64,000 bases of DNA, from the NCBI GenBank assembly GCA_016208315.1, contig JACQYF010000060.1, positions 55,781 through 119,780 on the forward strand, given 5' to 3'. This DNA is from Chloroflexota bacterium (lineage in GTDB: Bacteria; Chloroflexota; Anaerolineae; UBA4142). Position numbers and translations under genes: made by a program. Numbering within the stretch: the stretch's first letter is position 1; the number at the start of each line of letters is the position of its first letter. The notes beneath the pieces were generated by a model. That model did not search any database. It was not told the DNA's origin and was given only the letters and a program-made list of their open reading frames with translations. Shown one piece after another: positions 17,438 through 25,786 of this stretch.

Positions 17438-18746
17438 AGCCCGCCAGCACGGCCATGCTCAGCGTATACGGAAAGACCCAGCGGAACGGCGTGTGGAGTT
17501 GATTAAACCCGGGCACGAGGTAGAACAGAATCCCATAGAGCGGCGTGCCAAAGACGAAGACGAGTGACACGAGCGCAAGCGTGGCGAAGAGTGCGACCTG
17601 CGACTTGCGACCTGCGACCTGCGACTTGAAACCTGTGACAATCGCCATCAGCGCGAGGACGAGCGGCAGGATGCCGACGTAGGACCCCGCTTCGACATAG
17701 TTTTTGATGCCCCAGAAGATCGTGCCGGTCGGCGCGGCGCGGAGTGTGAAATCGAAAATATCGGAATACGAGTGATGCGTGGGATTGCCGAAAAAGTCAG
17801 GCATGAGGAACGTGAGAATTTGGCGGCTGGGGTAGGCCCAACCGATTACGTCTTGAAGCGTGACCGAGCCGCTGCGGAAATTGCCCTGCACGAGTTCGTA
17901 AAGTGGCACAAGCTGCACGGCCGCGAGCGTAATGCCGATGCCGGTCATCATGGCGACCGATGCCCAGACCTTCGAGGTCTCCAAGACCTCGAAGGTCTGC
18001 ACGCCGCGCCACAGCACATAGAAAGCGGTGACCATCAAAACGTACAGCGAAATCTCAATGTGGCCGGCGAGAAACTGAATTCCCAAGAAGATCGCGCCGA
18101 GCAGCACGTACAAGATTCGACGCGCGGAATCTTTCGAACGGAGAATGAGTTCCGCACACGCCAGGATCGCAGGCAGCCACGCGGCCGCGCTAATGACCAT
18201 CGGGAACGTCGTGCTGACGACCATAAAGCTGCTGAACGCGTAGACGATCGCACTGATCGTCGCCGCAAAGCGGCCGAGCCGGAGCACACGCGTAAACGCG
18301 TACATCGTGATCGCCGCCAGCGCGAGTTGCAGGGCGACGAAATATCCATAGGCGCGGTCAACCGGCAGAACGTAGAACAGAATGCTAAAAGGATAGAGCG
18401 CGGAATGTTGGCCGGCGGCTAAGAACGGAACGCCGGCAAAGAGGTATGGGTTCCAAAGGGGCAGTTCACGCGCGCGGAGCGATTCGGCGACGAATTGCTT
18501 CCACGCGTAATTCTCGAGCACGAGGTCGAGTACGAGTTCGTTATGCGGCGCGCTTACGCCGAATTGCGCGGCGAACGCGCTCCAGGGCGGAAAACGAAAG
18601 AGGTTGTCGAACGGGATGAGAACCTGGCCGCCGAACAGCACGGGCGCAAAAAACACGGCGGCCAGTGCGGCCAGCCCCGCGACGGTCAGCAGGTCACGCC
18701 GATTCACGAAGATACTCGACGCGCGCCAATGCTCGATTGAGCCCAC
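17247..18746 (-). CDS. YfhO-family membrane protein, N-terminal half (frame broken at a repeat tract)
   Basis: Residues ~1-445 are the N-terminal multi-helix half of a YfhO-like membrane glycosyltransferase, with [24 protein letters not shown] and YGHIE-like loop [11 protein letters not shown]. After [10 protein letters not shown] the frame enters the (GGGAGAGA)n tract and then reads meaningless Arg-rich sequence to a stop at 17247. The proper continuation is in the frame of 14726-17437. Two dispersed repeats are translated within it: a perfect 33-bp hairpin at 17966-17998 and [12 protein letters not shown] from 17592-17640. The start is uncertain (18746, overlapping the upstream glycosyltransferase by 53 nt, or GTG at 18707). 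Confidence 0.72.
   Translation of the reverse strand: MGSIEHWRASSIFVNRRDLLTVAGLAALAAVFFAPVLFGGQVLIPFDNLFRFPPWSAFAAQFGVSAPHNELVLDLVLENYAWKQFVAESLRARELPLWNPYLFAGVPFLAAGQHSALYPFSILFYVLPVDRAYGYFVALQLALAAITMYAFTRVLRLGRFAATISAIVYAFSSFMVVSTTFPMVISAAAWLPAILACAELILRSKDSARRILYVLLGAIFLGIQFLAGHIEISLYVLMVTAFYVLWRGVQTFEVLETSKVWASVAMMTGIGITLAAVQLVPLYELVQGNFRSGSVTLQDVIGWAYPSRQILTFLMPDFFGNPTHHSYSDIFDFTLRAAPTGTIFWGIKNYVEAGSYVGILPLVLALMAIVTGFKSQVAGRKSQVALFATLALVSLVFVFGTPLYGILFYLVPGFNQLHTPFRWVFPYTLSMAVLAGFGAQLLASRREGEKGRGGERERGREGERERGRGVGRRAPRRARARLGVSRACARFRRRHCAIV
17344..17383. repeat. Octanucleotide tandem repeat inside the YfhO-flippase gene
   Basis: Five exact copies of CTCCCTCT, followed by a degenerate unit to ~17410. 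As 8 is not a multiple of 3, gain or loss of one unit changes the reading frame. A related CTCCCTCT tract lies at ~21618-21641 after the aminotransferase. Confidence 0.85.
17966..17998. repeat. Perfect 33-bp hairpin within the YfhO coding sequence
   Basis: Arms AGACCTTCGAGGTCT and AGACCTCGAAGGTCT are exact complements with loop CCA. The 33 bp add 11 codons in frame ([10 protein letters not shown] on the minus strand). It resembles the terminator hairpin at 2942-2979 in layout. Confidence 0.85.
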
Positions 18747-19455
18747 CGTAGCGCCAACGGATTTCGAACACGCGTAGGGCCGCTTCGAGCTTGACCGGGA
18801 CCGTCATTTTGGATTTACCAATGCGACGGTCCTCAAAATAGATCGGCCATTCCAGAATTCGCAAGCCCTTCTTTTCCGCCAGATAGGCCATCTCGACTTG
18901 AAAGACATAGCCGTTCGAACGAACGTGGTCGAGAGGAATGAGTTCGAGTGCGTGCCGGCTCCAACATTTGAATCCCGCGGTCGCGTCCCGTACTTGGACA
19001 CCCAGGATAAGACGGACCCACACGCTGTTCGCCCATTTGCTCAGAAAATACCGCCAACCGCTCCAGCGCGGATCGAGCTGACCACCCGGCACATAGCGCG
19101 AGCCGACGACGACATCATACGCGTCCAAGTGCGCGACGAACGCGGGCAGATAATTGGGCGAGTGGGAAAAGTCCGAGTCCATCTGGATCACACAGTCCGC
19201 GCCGTTGTCGAGCGCCCATTGAAATCCGGTGATGTACGCGGTGCCCAAACCCATTTTGCCTGGACGATGAATGACGAACACGCGCGTCGGGTGACGCGCG
19301 CACAAGCGATCGGCGATGGGCCCAGTGCCGTCCGGGGAATTGTCGTCAATGATCAGGATGTTGGGGTTTTCGAGTTCGAGCGCCAAGAGTTGCTCGACCA
19401 TGGGGGCCAGGTTCTGCGCCTCGTTGTAGGTCGGGAGGATCACGAATGTCTTCAT
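18694..19455 (-). CDS. Polyprenol-phosphate mannosyltransferase (GT2, DPM1-like)
   Basis: A 253-residue GT-A glycosyltransferase starting [16 protein letters not shown]. It has the DPM1 pattern: [10 protein letters not shown], the DXD-type [28 protein letters not shown] and [12 protein letters not shown] with [16 protein letters not shown]. It transfers a sugar (typically mannose) from GDP-sugar to a polyprenyl phosphate on the cytoplasmic face. The open frame extends 82 codons upstream, but that part is not family-like and the ATG at 19455 is the right start. It lacks C-terminal membrane helices. It probably supplies lipid-linked sugar for the YfhO/flippase gene downstream in the same operon. 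Confidence 0.93.
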   Translation of the reverse strand: MKTFVILPTYNEAQNLAPMVEQLLALELENPNILIIDDNSPDGTGPIADRLCARHPTRVFVIHRPGKMGLGTAYITGFQWALDNGADCVIQMDSDFSHSPNYLPAFVAHLDAYDVVVGSRYVPGGQLDPRWSGWRYFLSKWANSVWVRLILGVQVRDATAGFKCWSRHALELIPLDHVRSNGYVFQVEMAYLAEKKGLRILEWPIYFEDRRIGKSKMTVPVKLEAALRVFEIRWRYGGLNRALARVEYLRESA

Positions 19456-19514
19456 CACAATCGCGCGGATTATAGCATCGTCATTCTGAAAGGTCAATTT
19501 TACTTGGCCGTCAA

Positions 19515-19543
19515 TTGCAAGTCTTGGAGGTTTCGAGTATAAT
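19515..19543 (+). promoter_or_regulatory. Predicted promoter of the orphan response regulator
   Basis: TTGCAA (19515-19520), 17 bp, perfect TATAAT (19538-19543). It lies in the 126-nt divergent gap between the glycosyltransferase and the regulator. Confidence 0.65.
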
Positions 19544-19581
19544 GGAATTGCCTCAGTGATTTCTTCTGCGGAGTGATGGGA

Positions 19582-20235
19582 ATGGCCGCGACGGTCTTGA
19601 TTGTTGGAACGGACAAAGCAGCCGCCACAACCTACGCGAGTTACCTCAAGAAAGACTATACCGTTCTGGCCGCGCACAGTGGCCGCCAGGCCATCGCTCA
19701 CGCGCGGTCACACCGTCTCGACGCGATGATCGTGGACATCACTTCTGCTCGACTCAATTGCAAAAACGTTTGTCGCAAACTCGCCGGCGAGTCCCGGGCG
19801 CCGCTGGTATTGATCGCGCCACCGAACGCCAAAGTGGACGGCGCGTATTCGGCGGCGACGGTGGTGTACACGCCGGTCGTCGGCAGAAAACTCGTGGCGC
19901 GTGTCAAGGCCGCGATTGATTCCAAACCGCCGCGGCAATTGGTCGTCAGTAACGTGGCCCTCGATTTTGAGAAACAGCGCGTCGTCCGAGGCGGCAAATC
20001 GTTTCCCCTGACCCCAAAGGAATTCTTTCTCCTCAAGTACCTGATGGGGCGCGCCGGCCAAACCATCACGCGCAAGACGCTGATGAAGGAAGTATGGGAA
20101 ACGGATTTCATGGGGGATACGCGCACGCTCGACGTCCACATCCGCTGGGTGCGCGAAAAAGTCGAGGACAATCCGAGCAAGCCGCAACGCCTCATCACGA
20201 TGCGCGGGCAGGGGTATCGCTTTGTAGTTGAATAG
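19582..20235 (+). CDS. Atypical OmpR-type response regulator with degenerate receiver
   Basis: A ~217-residue DNA-binding protein. The receiver-like N-terminus has [11 protein letters not shown] where active receivers have an acidic pair, keeps an Asp in MIVDITSA, and has YTPVVG where the conserved Lys-Pro should be (Lys replaced by Thr). The C-terminal winged helix (residues ~120-217) is intact: [25 protein letters not shown] and [11 protein letters not shown]. It is therefore probably regulated without standard phosphorylation, and no kinase gene is adjacent. ATG 19582 is preferred because GGAG lies 8 nt upstream; GTG 19573 and ATG 19576 are alternatives. Confidence 0.85.
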   Translation: MAATVLIVGTDKAAATTYASYLKKDYTVLAAHSGRQAIAHARSHRLDAMIVDITSARLNCKNVCRKLAGESRAPLVLIAPPNAKVDGAYSAATVVYTPVVGRKLVARVKAAIDSKPPRQLVVSNVALDFEKQRVVRGGKSFPLTPKEFFLLKYLMGRAGQTITRKTLMKEVWETDFMGDTRTLDVHIRWVREKVEDNPSKPQRLITMRGQGYRFVVE

Positions 20236-20315
20236 TTGAATAGTTATGTGGTTACATTGTTACCATCTTCGTTGGCAATTGAACTATCAAACTATACAAC
20301 TATCTAACTATTTGA
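20228..20315. repeat. AT-rich AGTTGAAT repeats forming an imperfect hairpin
   Basis: ATAGTTGAATAGTTGAATAG at the end of the response regulator is mirrored by AACTATACAACTATCTAACT near 20286-20311. They fill the 64-nt convergent gap and could act as a bidirectional terminator. Confidence 0.6.
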
Positions 20316-21028
20316 CTTTTCACGACGAGCCACATAAAGTACGGAATCGCGAGCTGGCGTCGAAAGCGGCGCGGCTCGCGCAGCAAACGGTACGTCCACT
20401 CGAATCCGGCGCGCCGCATCCACTCCGGCGCACGCGGCGCCAACCCCGCGATCGTGTCAAACGTCCCACCTACACCCATCGCCAGCGCGACCCGCAGCCG
20501 CGCGGCATTCCGCGCGATCCACAGCTCCTGCTTCGGCGGCCCGTACGCGACGAAAACAATCTGAGCGTTTGATTCGTTGATTCGTTCCCCAATTCGTTGA
20601 TCCTCTTCCGCCGCGGGCGATCCCGCGTAGCAGCCGGCAATAGCCAAGCCCGGATGCCTGCGTATCAACTCTGCCGCCGCCATTTCGGCAACGCCTTGCC
20701 GCGCGCCCAGCATGAAAATGCGCTCGCCGCGCCGCGCCGCCAGCGCAGCGATGCCATCCACCATTTCTTGCCCTGCGACGCGCTCTTGCAACGGATGGCC
20801 TAACCGTCGCGCCGCCCACAGCACGCCGACGCCATCGGGCACATTCAACGCGGTCGCGTTCAACACGCGGCGGAATCGCGCATTCTTCTGCGCGATAACC
20901 ACGAATTCGGGGTTGACCGTAGCCACCTGATGAAAACCGCCCTCGCGCAAGTAGGTCTCCACCCGCGCGAGGGCGTCGTCATACGTAACATCGTCAATGT
21001 GGACGTCGAGGATCGTTATTGAAGACAT
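20300..21028 (-). CDS. WecG/TagA/CpsF-family glycosyltransferase
   Basis: A 242-residue GT26 enzyme of the type that adds an N-acetylmannosamine-like or uronic residue to a lipid-linked sugar during surface polysaccharide or teichoic-acid synthesis. Family motifs are complete: TVNPEFVV, NVPDGVGVLWA, the catalytic-region GPPKQELWIARN and GVGGTFDTIAG, and the terminal WMRRAGFEWTYRLLREPRR segment that marks the peripheral membrane appendage. It is monocistronic and convergent with the response regulator. The acceptor cannot be told from sequence. Confidence 0.93.
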   Translation of the reverse strand: MSSITILDVHIDDVTYDDALARVETYLREGGFHQVATVNPEFVVIAQKNARFRRVLNATALNVPDGVGVLWAARRLGHPLQERVAGQEMVDGIAALAARRGERIFMLGARQGVAEMAAAELIRRHPGLAIAGCYAGSPAAEEDQRIGERINESNAQIVFVAYGPPKQELWIARNAARLRVALAMGVGGTFDTIAGLAPRAPEWMRRAGFEWTYRLLREPRRFRRQLAIPYFMWLVVKSQIVR

Positions 21029-21119
21029 GGATGCGTTTCTGCCAATGACAAAACCGTTATTCTCCTCTTGGATTCCTTTTTACGCAACGGCGCAAAAGCA
21101 AGTGTTGCGGTACTGACTT

Positions 21120-21557
21120 CTAACGGTTCCGCAGTGTTCCTTCCCAATATTCGTCGCGTTTCAAGAAATCTACATGACGTCGCTGGTCTTGCAATGTCCG
21201 TTCGATGAAATCAGACACGCGGACATAGTCGCTTTCGTACAACACTTCGCCGCCAATCGCGCGGAAACGAATGGGTAAGTCAGCTCGTGTCAGATTGGTC
21301 ACGTTAACAGCGTGCGTGCCCAAAGTTTGGCTAACCGCTATTTCGAATCCAAGTTCTTGGTCATACATGATGTCGCGGTCAAACAGCATCGCGAGATCAA
21401 TATCGCTGTGCGCCGTCGCGGTCCCGTCGGCCTGCGAGCCGAACAGAAACACGCCGAGCACGCGCGGGTCGCCGGCGAACAGCTTTTTCAAAGCAGGTAT
21501 TCTGCGTTTCAAGAGGCGCGACAGATTTCGTTCCATCGGCAGCATTTTACCATACAT
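21120..21557 (-). CDS. MNT-type minimal nucleotidyltransferase (MntA-like antitoxin), orphan
   Basis: A 145-residue protein with the Pol-beta-type NTase signature GSQADGTATAHSDIDLAM. Such proteins commonly pair with a HEPN toxin (HepT) and inactivate it by AMPylation. No HepT-like frame with an RxxxxH motif is seen on either side, so this one is an orphan or has lost its partner. The start may be M1, M5 or M8. An 8-nt CTCCCTCT tract lies just upstream. The 91-nt gap to 21028 contains nothing recognised. Confidence 0.8.
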   Translation of the reverse strand: MYGKMLPMERNLSRLLKRRIPALKKLFAGDPRVLGVFLFGSQADGTATAHSDIDLAMLFDRDIMYDQELGFEIAVSQTLGTHAVNVTNLTRADLPIRFRAIGGEVLYESDYVRVSDFIERTLQDQRRHVDFLKRDEYWEGTLRNR

Positions 21558-21602
21558 TATGCGTCCAAGAAAATGAAAAGGAGAAAGCTTGCGCTTGACT
21601 TT

Positions 21603-21642
21603 GTCTCCCTGTCTCCCCCTCTCCCTCTCTCCCTCTCTCCCC
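21603..21642. repeat. Second CTCCCTCT microsatellite
   Basis: CTCCCTCT units with variants between the MNT gene and the 3' end of the aminotransferase gene. Same unit as the tract in the YfhO-flippase gene. Confidence 0.75.
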
Positions 21643-22977
21643 TCACCGCCCCTCCACCTCGCTCAACGCGCTCTCAAAGATCTCCAACCCCTCTTCCACC
21701 AATTCCTTCTCGATCATCAACGGCGGCATGAACCGAATCGCGCAGCGCCCACAGCCGAGCGTGAGCAGCCCCTTCTCGAAGCAGCGGTGGATGACCGCGT
21801 TGCGCAATTGCGGCACCGGGCCTTTGGTCGCGCAGTCCGTAACAAACTCGGTCGCGACCATTAGCCCGCGGCCGCGCACTTGCCCGATCGAAGGGTGGCG
21901 CGTCTGCATCTCGTCCAGCGCGTCGAGCATGTACTCGCCCATTGCCGCGGCATTTTGCATATACCCATTTTTGACGAGTTCAATCGTTTTGAGCGCCGAG
22001 ACGCAGGCGAGCGGGTTGCCGCCGTAGGTATTGCCGTGCGCGCCCGCCTTCCATTTTTGGCCGACCGATTTGCGCGCGGCCATCGCGCCCATCGGCACCC
22101 CGCTGGCAATGCCCTTGGCGATACAGACGATGTCCGGCTCGACGTTCCAATGCTGAATCGCCCACCATTTGCCGGTGCGCCCCACGCCCGATTGAACCTC
22201 GTCGGCGATCAGCAGGATGCCGTGCTGGTCGCACATTCTTCTCAGCCGCGGGAAAAAGTTCGGCGCGGGGACGATGTAGCCACCCTCGCCCTGAATCGGC
22301 TCGACCAGGACCGCGGCGACTTCTTCCGGGGGCAGCGCTTCGGGAAACAGAACGTTTTCCATATAGTCCACGACCGCGTCGCCCGCATCGCCATCTTGAG
22401 GGATGGGAAAGACGGGCCGATAGGGATCGGGGAACGGGACGTGCCAAACGCCGGGCATCGTGGGGAAAAAGCGCTCTTGCTGCGTGAACTTGCTGGCGGT
22501 GAACGAAAGCGAACCCATCGAGCGGCCGTGGAAACCGCCGAGAAAGCCGATAAAGCGCTGCCGCCCGGTCGCATAGCGCGCCAATTTGATCGCGGCTTCG
22601 ACGGATTCCGTCCCCGAGTTTGCGAGGAAAACCGTCACGTCCTCTTTCATCGGCGCGATCTCGTCAATGCGCTCGGCGACGCGGACCATCACCTCGTGAT
22701 AATAGTCGGACGAGATGTGAATGAACTTTTCCGCTTGCTCCTGAATGGCCTTGACGATTTCCGGATGCGAGTGTCCAGTCGAATTGACCGCGATGCCCGC
22801 GGCAAAATCAATATAGCGATTGCCGTCCACGTCCCACACTTGCGCGCCCTTGCCGTGGTCCATCACAAAGCCGTAATCCCGCGCGTACGAAGGCGAGAGC
22901 ACCCGGCTGTCGCGCTCGAGAATCGCTTGCGCTTTAGGGCCCGGGGGTGTCGTAATGATTCGCGTGGTTCTAGTCAT
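21643..22977 (-). CDS. Class III (acetylornithine/4-aminobutyrate-type) aminotransferase
   Basis: A 444-residue PLP enzyme of fold type I, subgroup II. It shows NSGTESVEAAIKLARYATGR, FHGRSMGSLSFT, the DEVQSGVGRTGK cofactor segment and the Schiff-base Lys in CIAKGIASGVPMG, followed by GNTYGGNPLACVSA. Family members transfer an omega-amino group (GABA, acetylornithine, lysine, others) to 2-oxoglutarate; the substrate cannot be decided. The open frame runs further upstream through the PAP2 gene, but ATG 22977 has an AGAGAGGA ribosome site 6 nt away and matches family length. 12 nt downstream of the PAP2 stop, so probably cotranscribed. Confidence 0.93.
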   Translation of the reverse strand: MTRTTRIITTPPGPKAQAILERDSRVLSPSYARDYGFVMDHGKGAQVWDVDGNRYIDFAAGIAVNSTGHSHPEIVKAIQEQAEKFIHISSDYYHEVMVRVAERIDEIAPMKEDVTVFLANSGTESVEAAIKLARYATGRQRFIGFLGGFHGRSMGSLSFTASKFTQQERFFPTMPGVWHVPFPDPYRPVFPIPQDGDAGDAVVDYMENVLFPEALPPEEVAAVLVEPIQGEGGYIVPAPNFFPRLRRMCDQHGILLIADEVQSGVGRTGKWWAIQHWNVEPDIVCIAKGIASGVPMGAMAARKSVGQKWKAGAHGNTYGGNPLACVSALKTIELVKNGYMQNAAAMGEYMLDALDEMQTRHPSIGQVRGRGLMVATEFVTDCATKGPVPQLRNAVIHRCFEKGLLTLGCGRCAIRFMPPLMIEKELVEEGLEIFESALSEVEGR

Positions 22978-22988
22978 TGGAATCCTCT

Positions 22989-23567
22989 CTAAACAAAATA
23001 CAAGCGCCGCGCCAGGCGAATCGCCCAATCGGCCAGCGGCTCGAACACGCACGCGAGGCGCGCCACCACGTAAACCGCGCCCGCGCCAATCGCCGCGCCG
23101 GCGAGCACGTCGAGCGGATAATGCACGCCCGCGTAGACGCGCGCCAGCGCGTACAGCATCGCCAGGACGAGCATGACTTTGCCGAGCCGGCGGTTCGTGA
23201 GCCACGCGCCGGCGACGAAGCAGAATGCCATGGCAATGGGCACGCTGGGAAATGAAGAAACCGACGGACGATAGAACAGCAGCTTGACCGTTTCGGTGGC
23301 GAACGGCCGCGGGCGGAAGTAAAAGTAGGACAGGTCTTTGATCAGCGCGTTCGCAAAAAGCAGACCGAGCGCGATAAAGATCACGGCCCGCTGATTTCTG
23401 AGCCGTTCCGCCGGCGTCGCGCCCGCGAACCAGAGCCACACGGCCATGAGCGACATCGCCGTCGGCACGGCGAAATCGTTGACGAGCGCGCGCGAGAGCC
23501 AGTCGAGGAGTGGGATCGTGCCGGCAAAATCGTTGATGAGGTGAAAGACCGCGACGTCGGGATTCAT
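22989..23567 (-). CDS. PAP2-superfamily membrane phosphatase with an altered motif 2
   Basis: A 192-residue integral membrane protein with 5-6 helices. Motif 1 (KDLSYFYFRPRP) and motif 3 (RVYAGVHYPLDVLAG) of PAP2 enzymes are present. Motif 2, normally PSGH, reads PSVP, so the catalytic acid His is not where expected. Family members dephosphorylate undecaprenyl diphosphate, phosphatidic acid or similar lipids on the outer face of the membrane. The changed motif 2 makes activity uncertain. It precedes the aminotransferase by 11 nt and follows a small membrane protein by 16 nt on the same strand. Confidence 0.82.
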   Translation of the reverse strand: MNPDVAVFHLINDFAGTIPLLDWLSRALVNDFAVPTAMSLMAVWLWFAGATPAERLRNQRAVIFIALGLLFANALIKDLSYFYFRPRPFATETVKLLFYRPSVSSFPSVPIAMAFCFVAGAWLTNRRLGKVMLVLAMLYALARVYAGVHYPLDVLAGAAIGAGAVYVVARLACVFEPLADWAIRLARRLYFV

Positions 23568-23583
23568 CTAAAGATGACCTCGG

Positions 23584-23958
23584 TCATATCAGCGGTTCTT
23601 TCTCACGCGCGGCGGGTTCCGGCGCGGCGGCCAGCAAGCGGGCGCGAATCAGCGCCGCATTGACGACCCGCGTCGTGGGAACCGCGGCGAGCAGCGCGGC
23701 CACAAAAATGACAAATAACTCGCCGCCCGCGAGGCCGGGAATAAAGATTTCTTCGTCGGCGAGAAAGAACCAGATGAAACTCGCCGCTACGAGCACAACG
23801 CCGAACAAGTAACCCCCGCGCTCTTCGATCCAGATCAGATCGCGACGGTTGTACCGAATAGCGGCGGCCTGAATGGTGCCGAGGATCGCGCCAAAACACA
23901 GAACAAAATAGTTAATCGCTTGCTGTCCCGATCCGAAATGTAAAAGATCAAAGAACAA
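23584..23958 (-). CDS. Small membrane protein of unknown function
   Basis: 124 residues with three hydrophobic segments (approximately 17-35, 50-67 and 75-93) and a charged, Ala/Glu-rich tail. The start is TTG at 23958 with GAGG about 7 nt upstream. It is the first gene of a probable operon with the PAP2 protein and the aminotransferase. No family recognised. Confidence 0.6.
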   Translation of the reverse strand: MFFDLLHFGSGQQAINYFVLCFGAILGTIQAAAIRYNRRDLIWIEERGGYLFGVVLVAASFIWFFLADEEIFIPGLAGGELFVIFVAALLAAVPTTRVVNAALIRARLLAAAPEPAAREKEPLI

Positions 23959-24001
23959 GGCGGCCTCAATGGAACTGCGGATTTTAGATTTCAGACTAAA
24001 A

Positions 24002-24081
24002 GTCCCTTTGGGATTTCAGATTGAACTTGTGCGATTATAATCAATAAATGTGAAATCTGCAATCTGAAATCCCAAAGGGAC
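24002..24081. repeat. 21-bp perfect inverted repeat with a 38-nt loop
   Basis: Arms 24002-24022 and 24061-24081 are exact complements (GTCCCTTTGGGATTTCAGAT type). They lie just after the fhs stop codon (24092, minus strand) and before the small membrane gene. It may be a transcript-end structure or a dispersed repeat; a looser copy of TTTCAGA lies at 23989. Confidence 0.75.
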
Positions 24082-24091
24082 GCTTCGCAGT

Positions 24092-25786
24092 CTAGAATAG
24101 TCCTACGATCTTGCCGTTCTCGTCCACGTCCACGCGCGTGCCGGCCGGCGTGCGCGGCAGGCCGGGCATCGTCCGCATCTCGCCGCACAAGGGATAGAGA
24201 AAGCCCGCGCCGGCGGACGCGCGCACATCACGAACCGGGACACGAAAGCGGCGCGGCCGTCCTTTCAGTTTCTCGTCGTGCGAAAGCGAGAGGTGCGTCT
24301 TGGCCATGCAAATGGGCAGTTTGCCCAAACCCAGGTCGCCATACAATTTGATTTTTTGTTCAGCCAGCGGCGCATAGTCCACGCCCGCCGCGCCATACAT
24401 CTTTTCCGCGATCCGCTCGATTTTTTCTTTGATGGGCAGGTCGAGCGCGTACAGGAATCGGAACGCCGACGGTTTCTTGCACGCGTGGACGACCGCTTCG
24501 GCGAGCGAGATCGCGCCTGCGCCCCCGCGCGCCCACACGTCCGAGACGAACGCGCCTTCCGCGCCGGCATCCCGCGCGATTTTCTCGACGTAGGCAATCT
24601 CGCGGTCGGTATCGCTTTCAAAGCAATTGACGGCCACGACGACCGGCACGCCAAACTGCTGCGCGTTCTCGATGTGCTTGATCAGATTGGCGCTGCCTTT
24701 TTCGAGCGCCGGGAGATTTTCCTGAACGAGTTCGGGCGGCAGAGGTTTCCCCGCGACCACGCGGCCCAGCCCGCCGTGGATTTTCAGCGCGCGAATCGTC
24801 GCCACGAGAACCACGGCGTTCGGGATCAAGCCCGAGTAACGGCACTTGATGTCAAAGAATTTTTCCATACCCAGGTCGGAGCCAAAGCCGGATTCGGTCA
24901 CCACATAATCGTTCAGTTTCAAGGCGATCTGGTCGGCGAGGATCGAGCTGTTCCCCTGCGCGATATAGCCGAACGGGCCGGTGTGGATAAAGGCGGGCGT
25001 GTGCTCGAGCGTTTGGAGCAGATTCGGCCTGAGCGCCTCTTTGAGGAGCACAGTCATCGCGCCCGCGCAGCCCAAATCCTCGGCGGTAACGGCTTGGCCC
25101 GCGCGGTTCATCGCGACGACGATGCGCCCGAGGCGCGCGCGCAGATCGCGCAAAGAGGTGGTAAGGCCCAGGATCGCCATGACTTCGCTCGCCACCGCGA
25201 TGTCGAAAGAACTTTCGCGGGGAACGCCGCCTTCCGGTCCGCCCAAGCCAATGACGATTCGGCGGAGCGCGCGGTCGTTCACGTCTACGACACGCGGCCA
25301 CGTGATGGAAGTAGGATCAATATCGAGTGGGTTGCCGTGGTGTAAACTGTTGTCCACAAACGCGGCCAGCAGGTTGTGGGCGAGCGCCACGGCGTGCGTA
25401 TCGCCGGTGAGGTGAAGATTGATGTCCTCCATCGGGAGCACTTGGGAATAGCCGCCGCCCGCCGCGCCGCCCTTGATCCCAAATACCGGCCCGAGCGAGG
25501 GCTGCCGCAAGCAAACCGCCGTGCGATGTCCCACGCGGTTCAATGCCATGCCCAGGCCGATGGTCGTGGTGGTTTTCCCTTCGCCCAAAGGCGTCGGCGT
25601 GATGGCCGTGACGACGACGTACTTGCCGTTTGGTTTTGCCGCGAACTTGTCGAGGGCGTCGAGCGAGACCTTGGCTTTGTATCGTCCATAGAAATCATAG
25701 TCACACTCGGACAGCAACATGCGCTGCGCGATTTCGGCGATCGGTTTTATTTCTGCCGCTTGGGCGATTTCAAGGTCGGAAGCCAT
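24092..25786 (-). CDS. fhs: Formate-tetrahydrofolate ligase
   Basis: A 564-residue enzyme that makes 10-formyl-THF from formate, THF and ATP. The P-loop-like PTPLGEGKTTTTIG is at residues ~64-77, followed by RQPSLGPVFGIKGGAAGGG, the HLTGDTHA segment, and the conserved C-terminal GFLYPLCGEMRTMPGLPRTPA. ATG 25786 overlaps the TGA of the upstream cyclodeaminase gene by one base, so the two are translationally coupled. It feeds the one-carbon pool or the methyl branch of a Wood-Ljungdahl-type route; folD is not in the window. Confidence 0.97.
   Translation of the reverse strand: MASDLEIAQAAEIKPIAEIAQRMLLSECDYDFYGRYKAKVSLDALDKFAAKPNGKYVVVTAITPTPLGEGKTTTTIGLGMALNRVGHRTAVCLRQPSLGPVFGIKGGAAGGGYSQVLPMEDINLHLTGDTHAVALAHNLLAAFVDNSLHHGNPLDIDPTSITWPRVVDVNDRALRRIVIGLGGPEGGVPRESSFDIAVASEVMAILGLTTSLRDLRARLGRIVVAMNRAGQAVTAEDLGCAGAMTVLLKEALRPNLLQTLEHTPAFIHTGPFGYIAQGNSSILADQIALKLNDYVVTESGFGSDLGMEKFFDIKCRYSGLIPNAVVLVATIRALKIHGGLGRVVAGKPLPPELVQENLPALEKGSANLIKHIENAQQFGVPVVVAVNCFESDTDREIAYVEKIARDAGAEGAFVSDVWARGGAGAISLAEAVVHACKKPSAFRFLYALDLPIKEKIERIAEKMYGAAGVDYAPLAEQKIKLYGDLGLGKLPICMAKTHLSLSHDEKLKGRPRRFRVPVRDVRASAGAGFLYPLCGEMRTMPGLPRTPAGTRVDVDENGKIVGLF

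Noticed and set aside
22978..23439. N-terminal extension of the class III aminotransferase
   Set aside because: This part of the frame lies over the PAP2 gene and has no similarity to aminotransferases; ATG 22977 has a good ribosome site.
24278..25345. 355-codon plus-strand ORF opposite fhs
   Set aside because: Antisense shadow, no recognisable motif.
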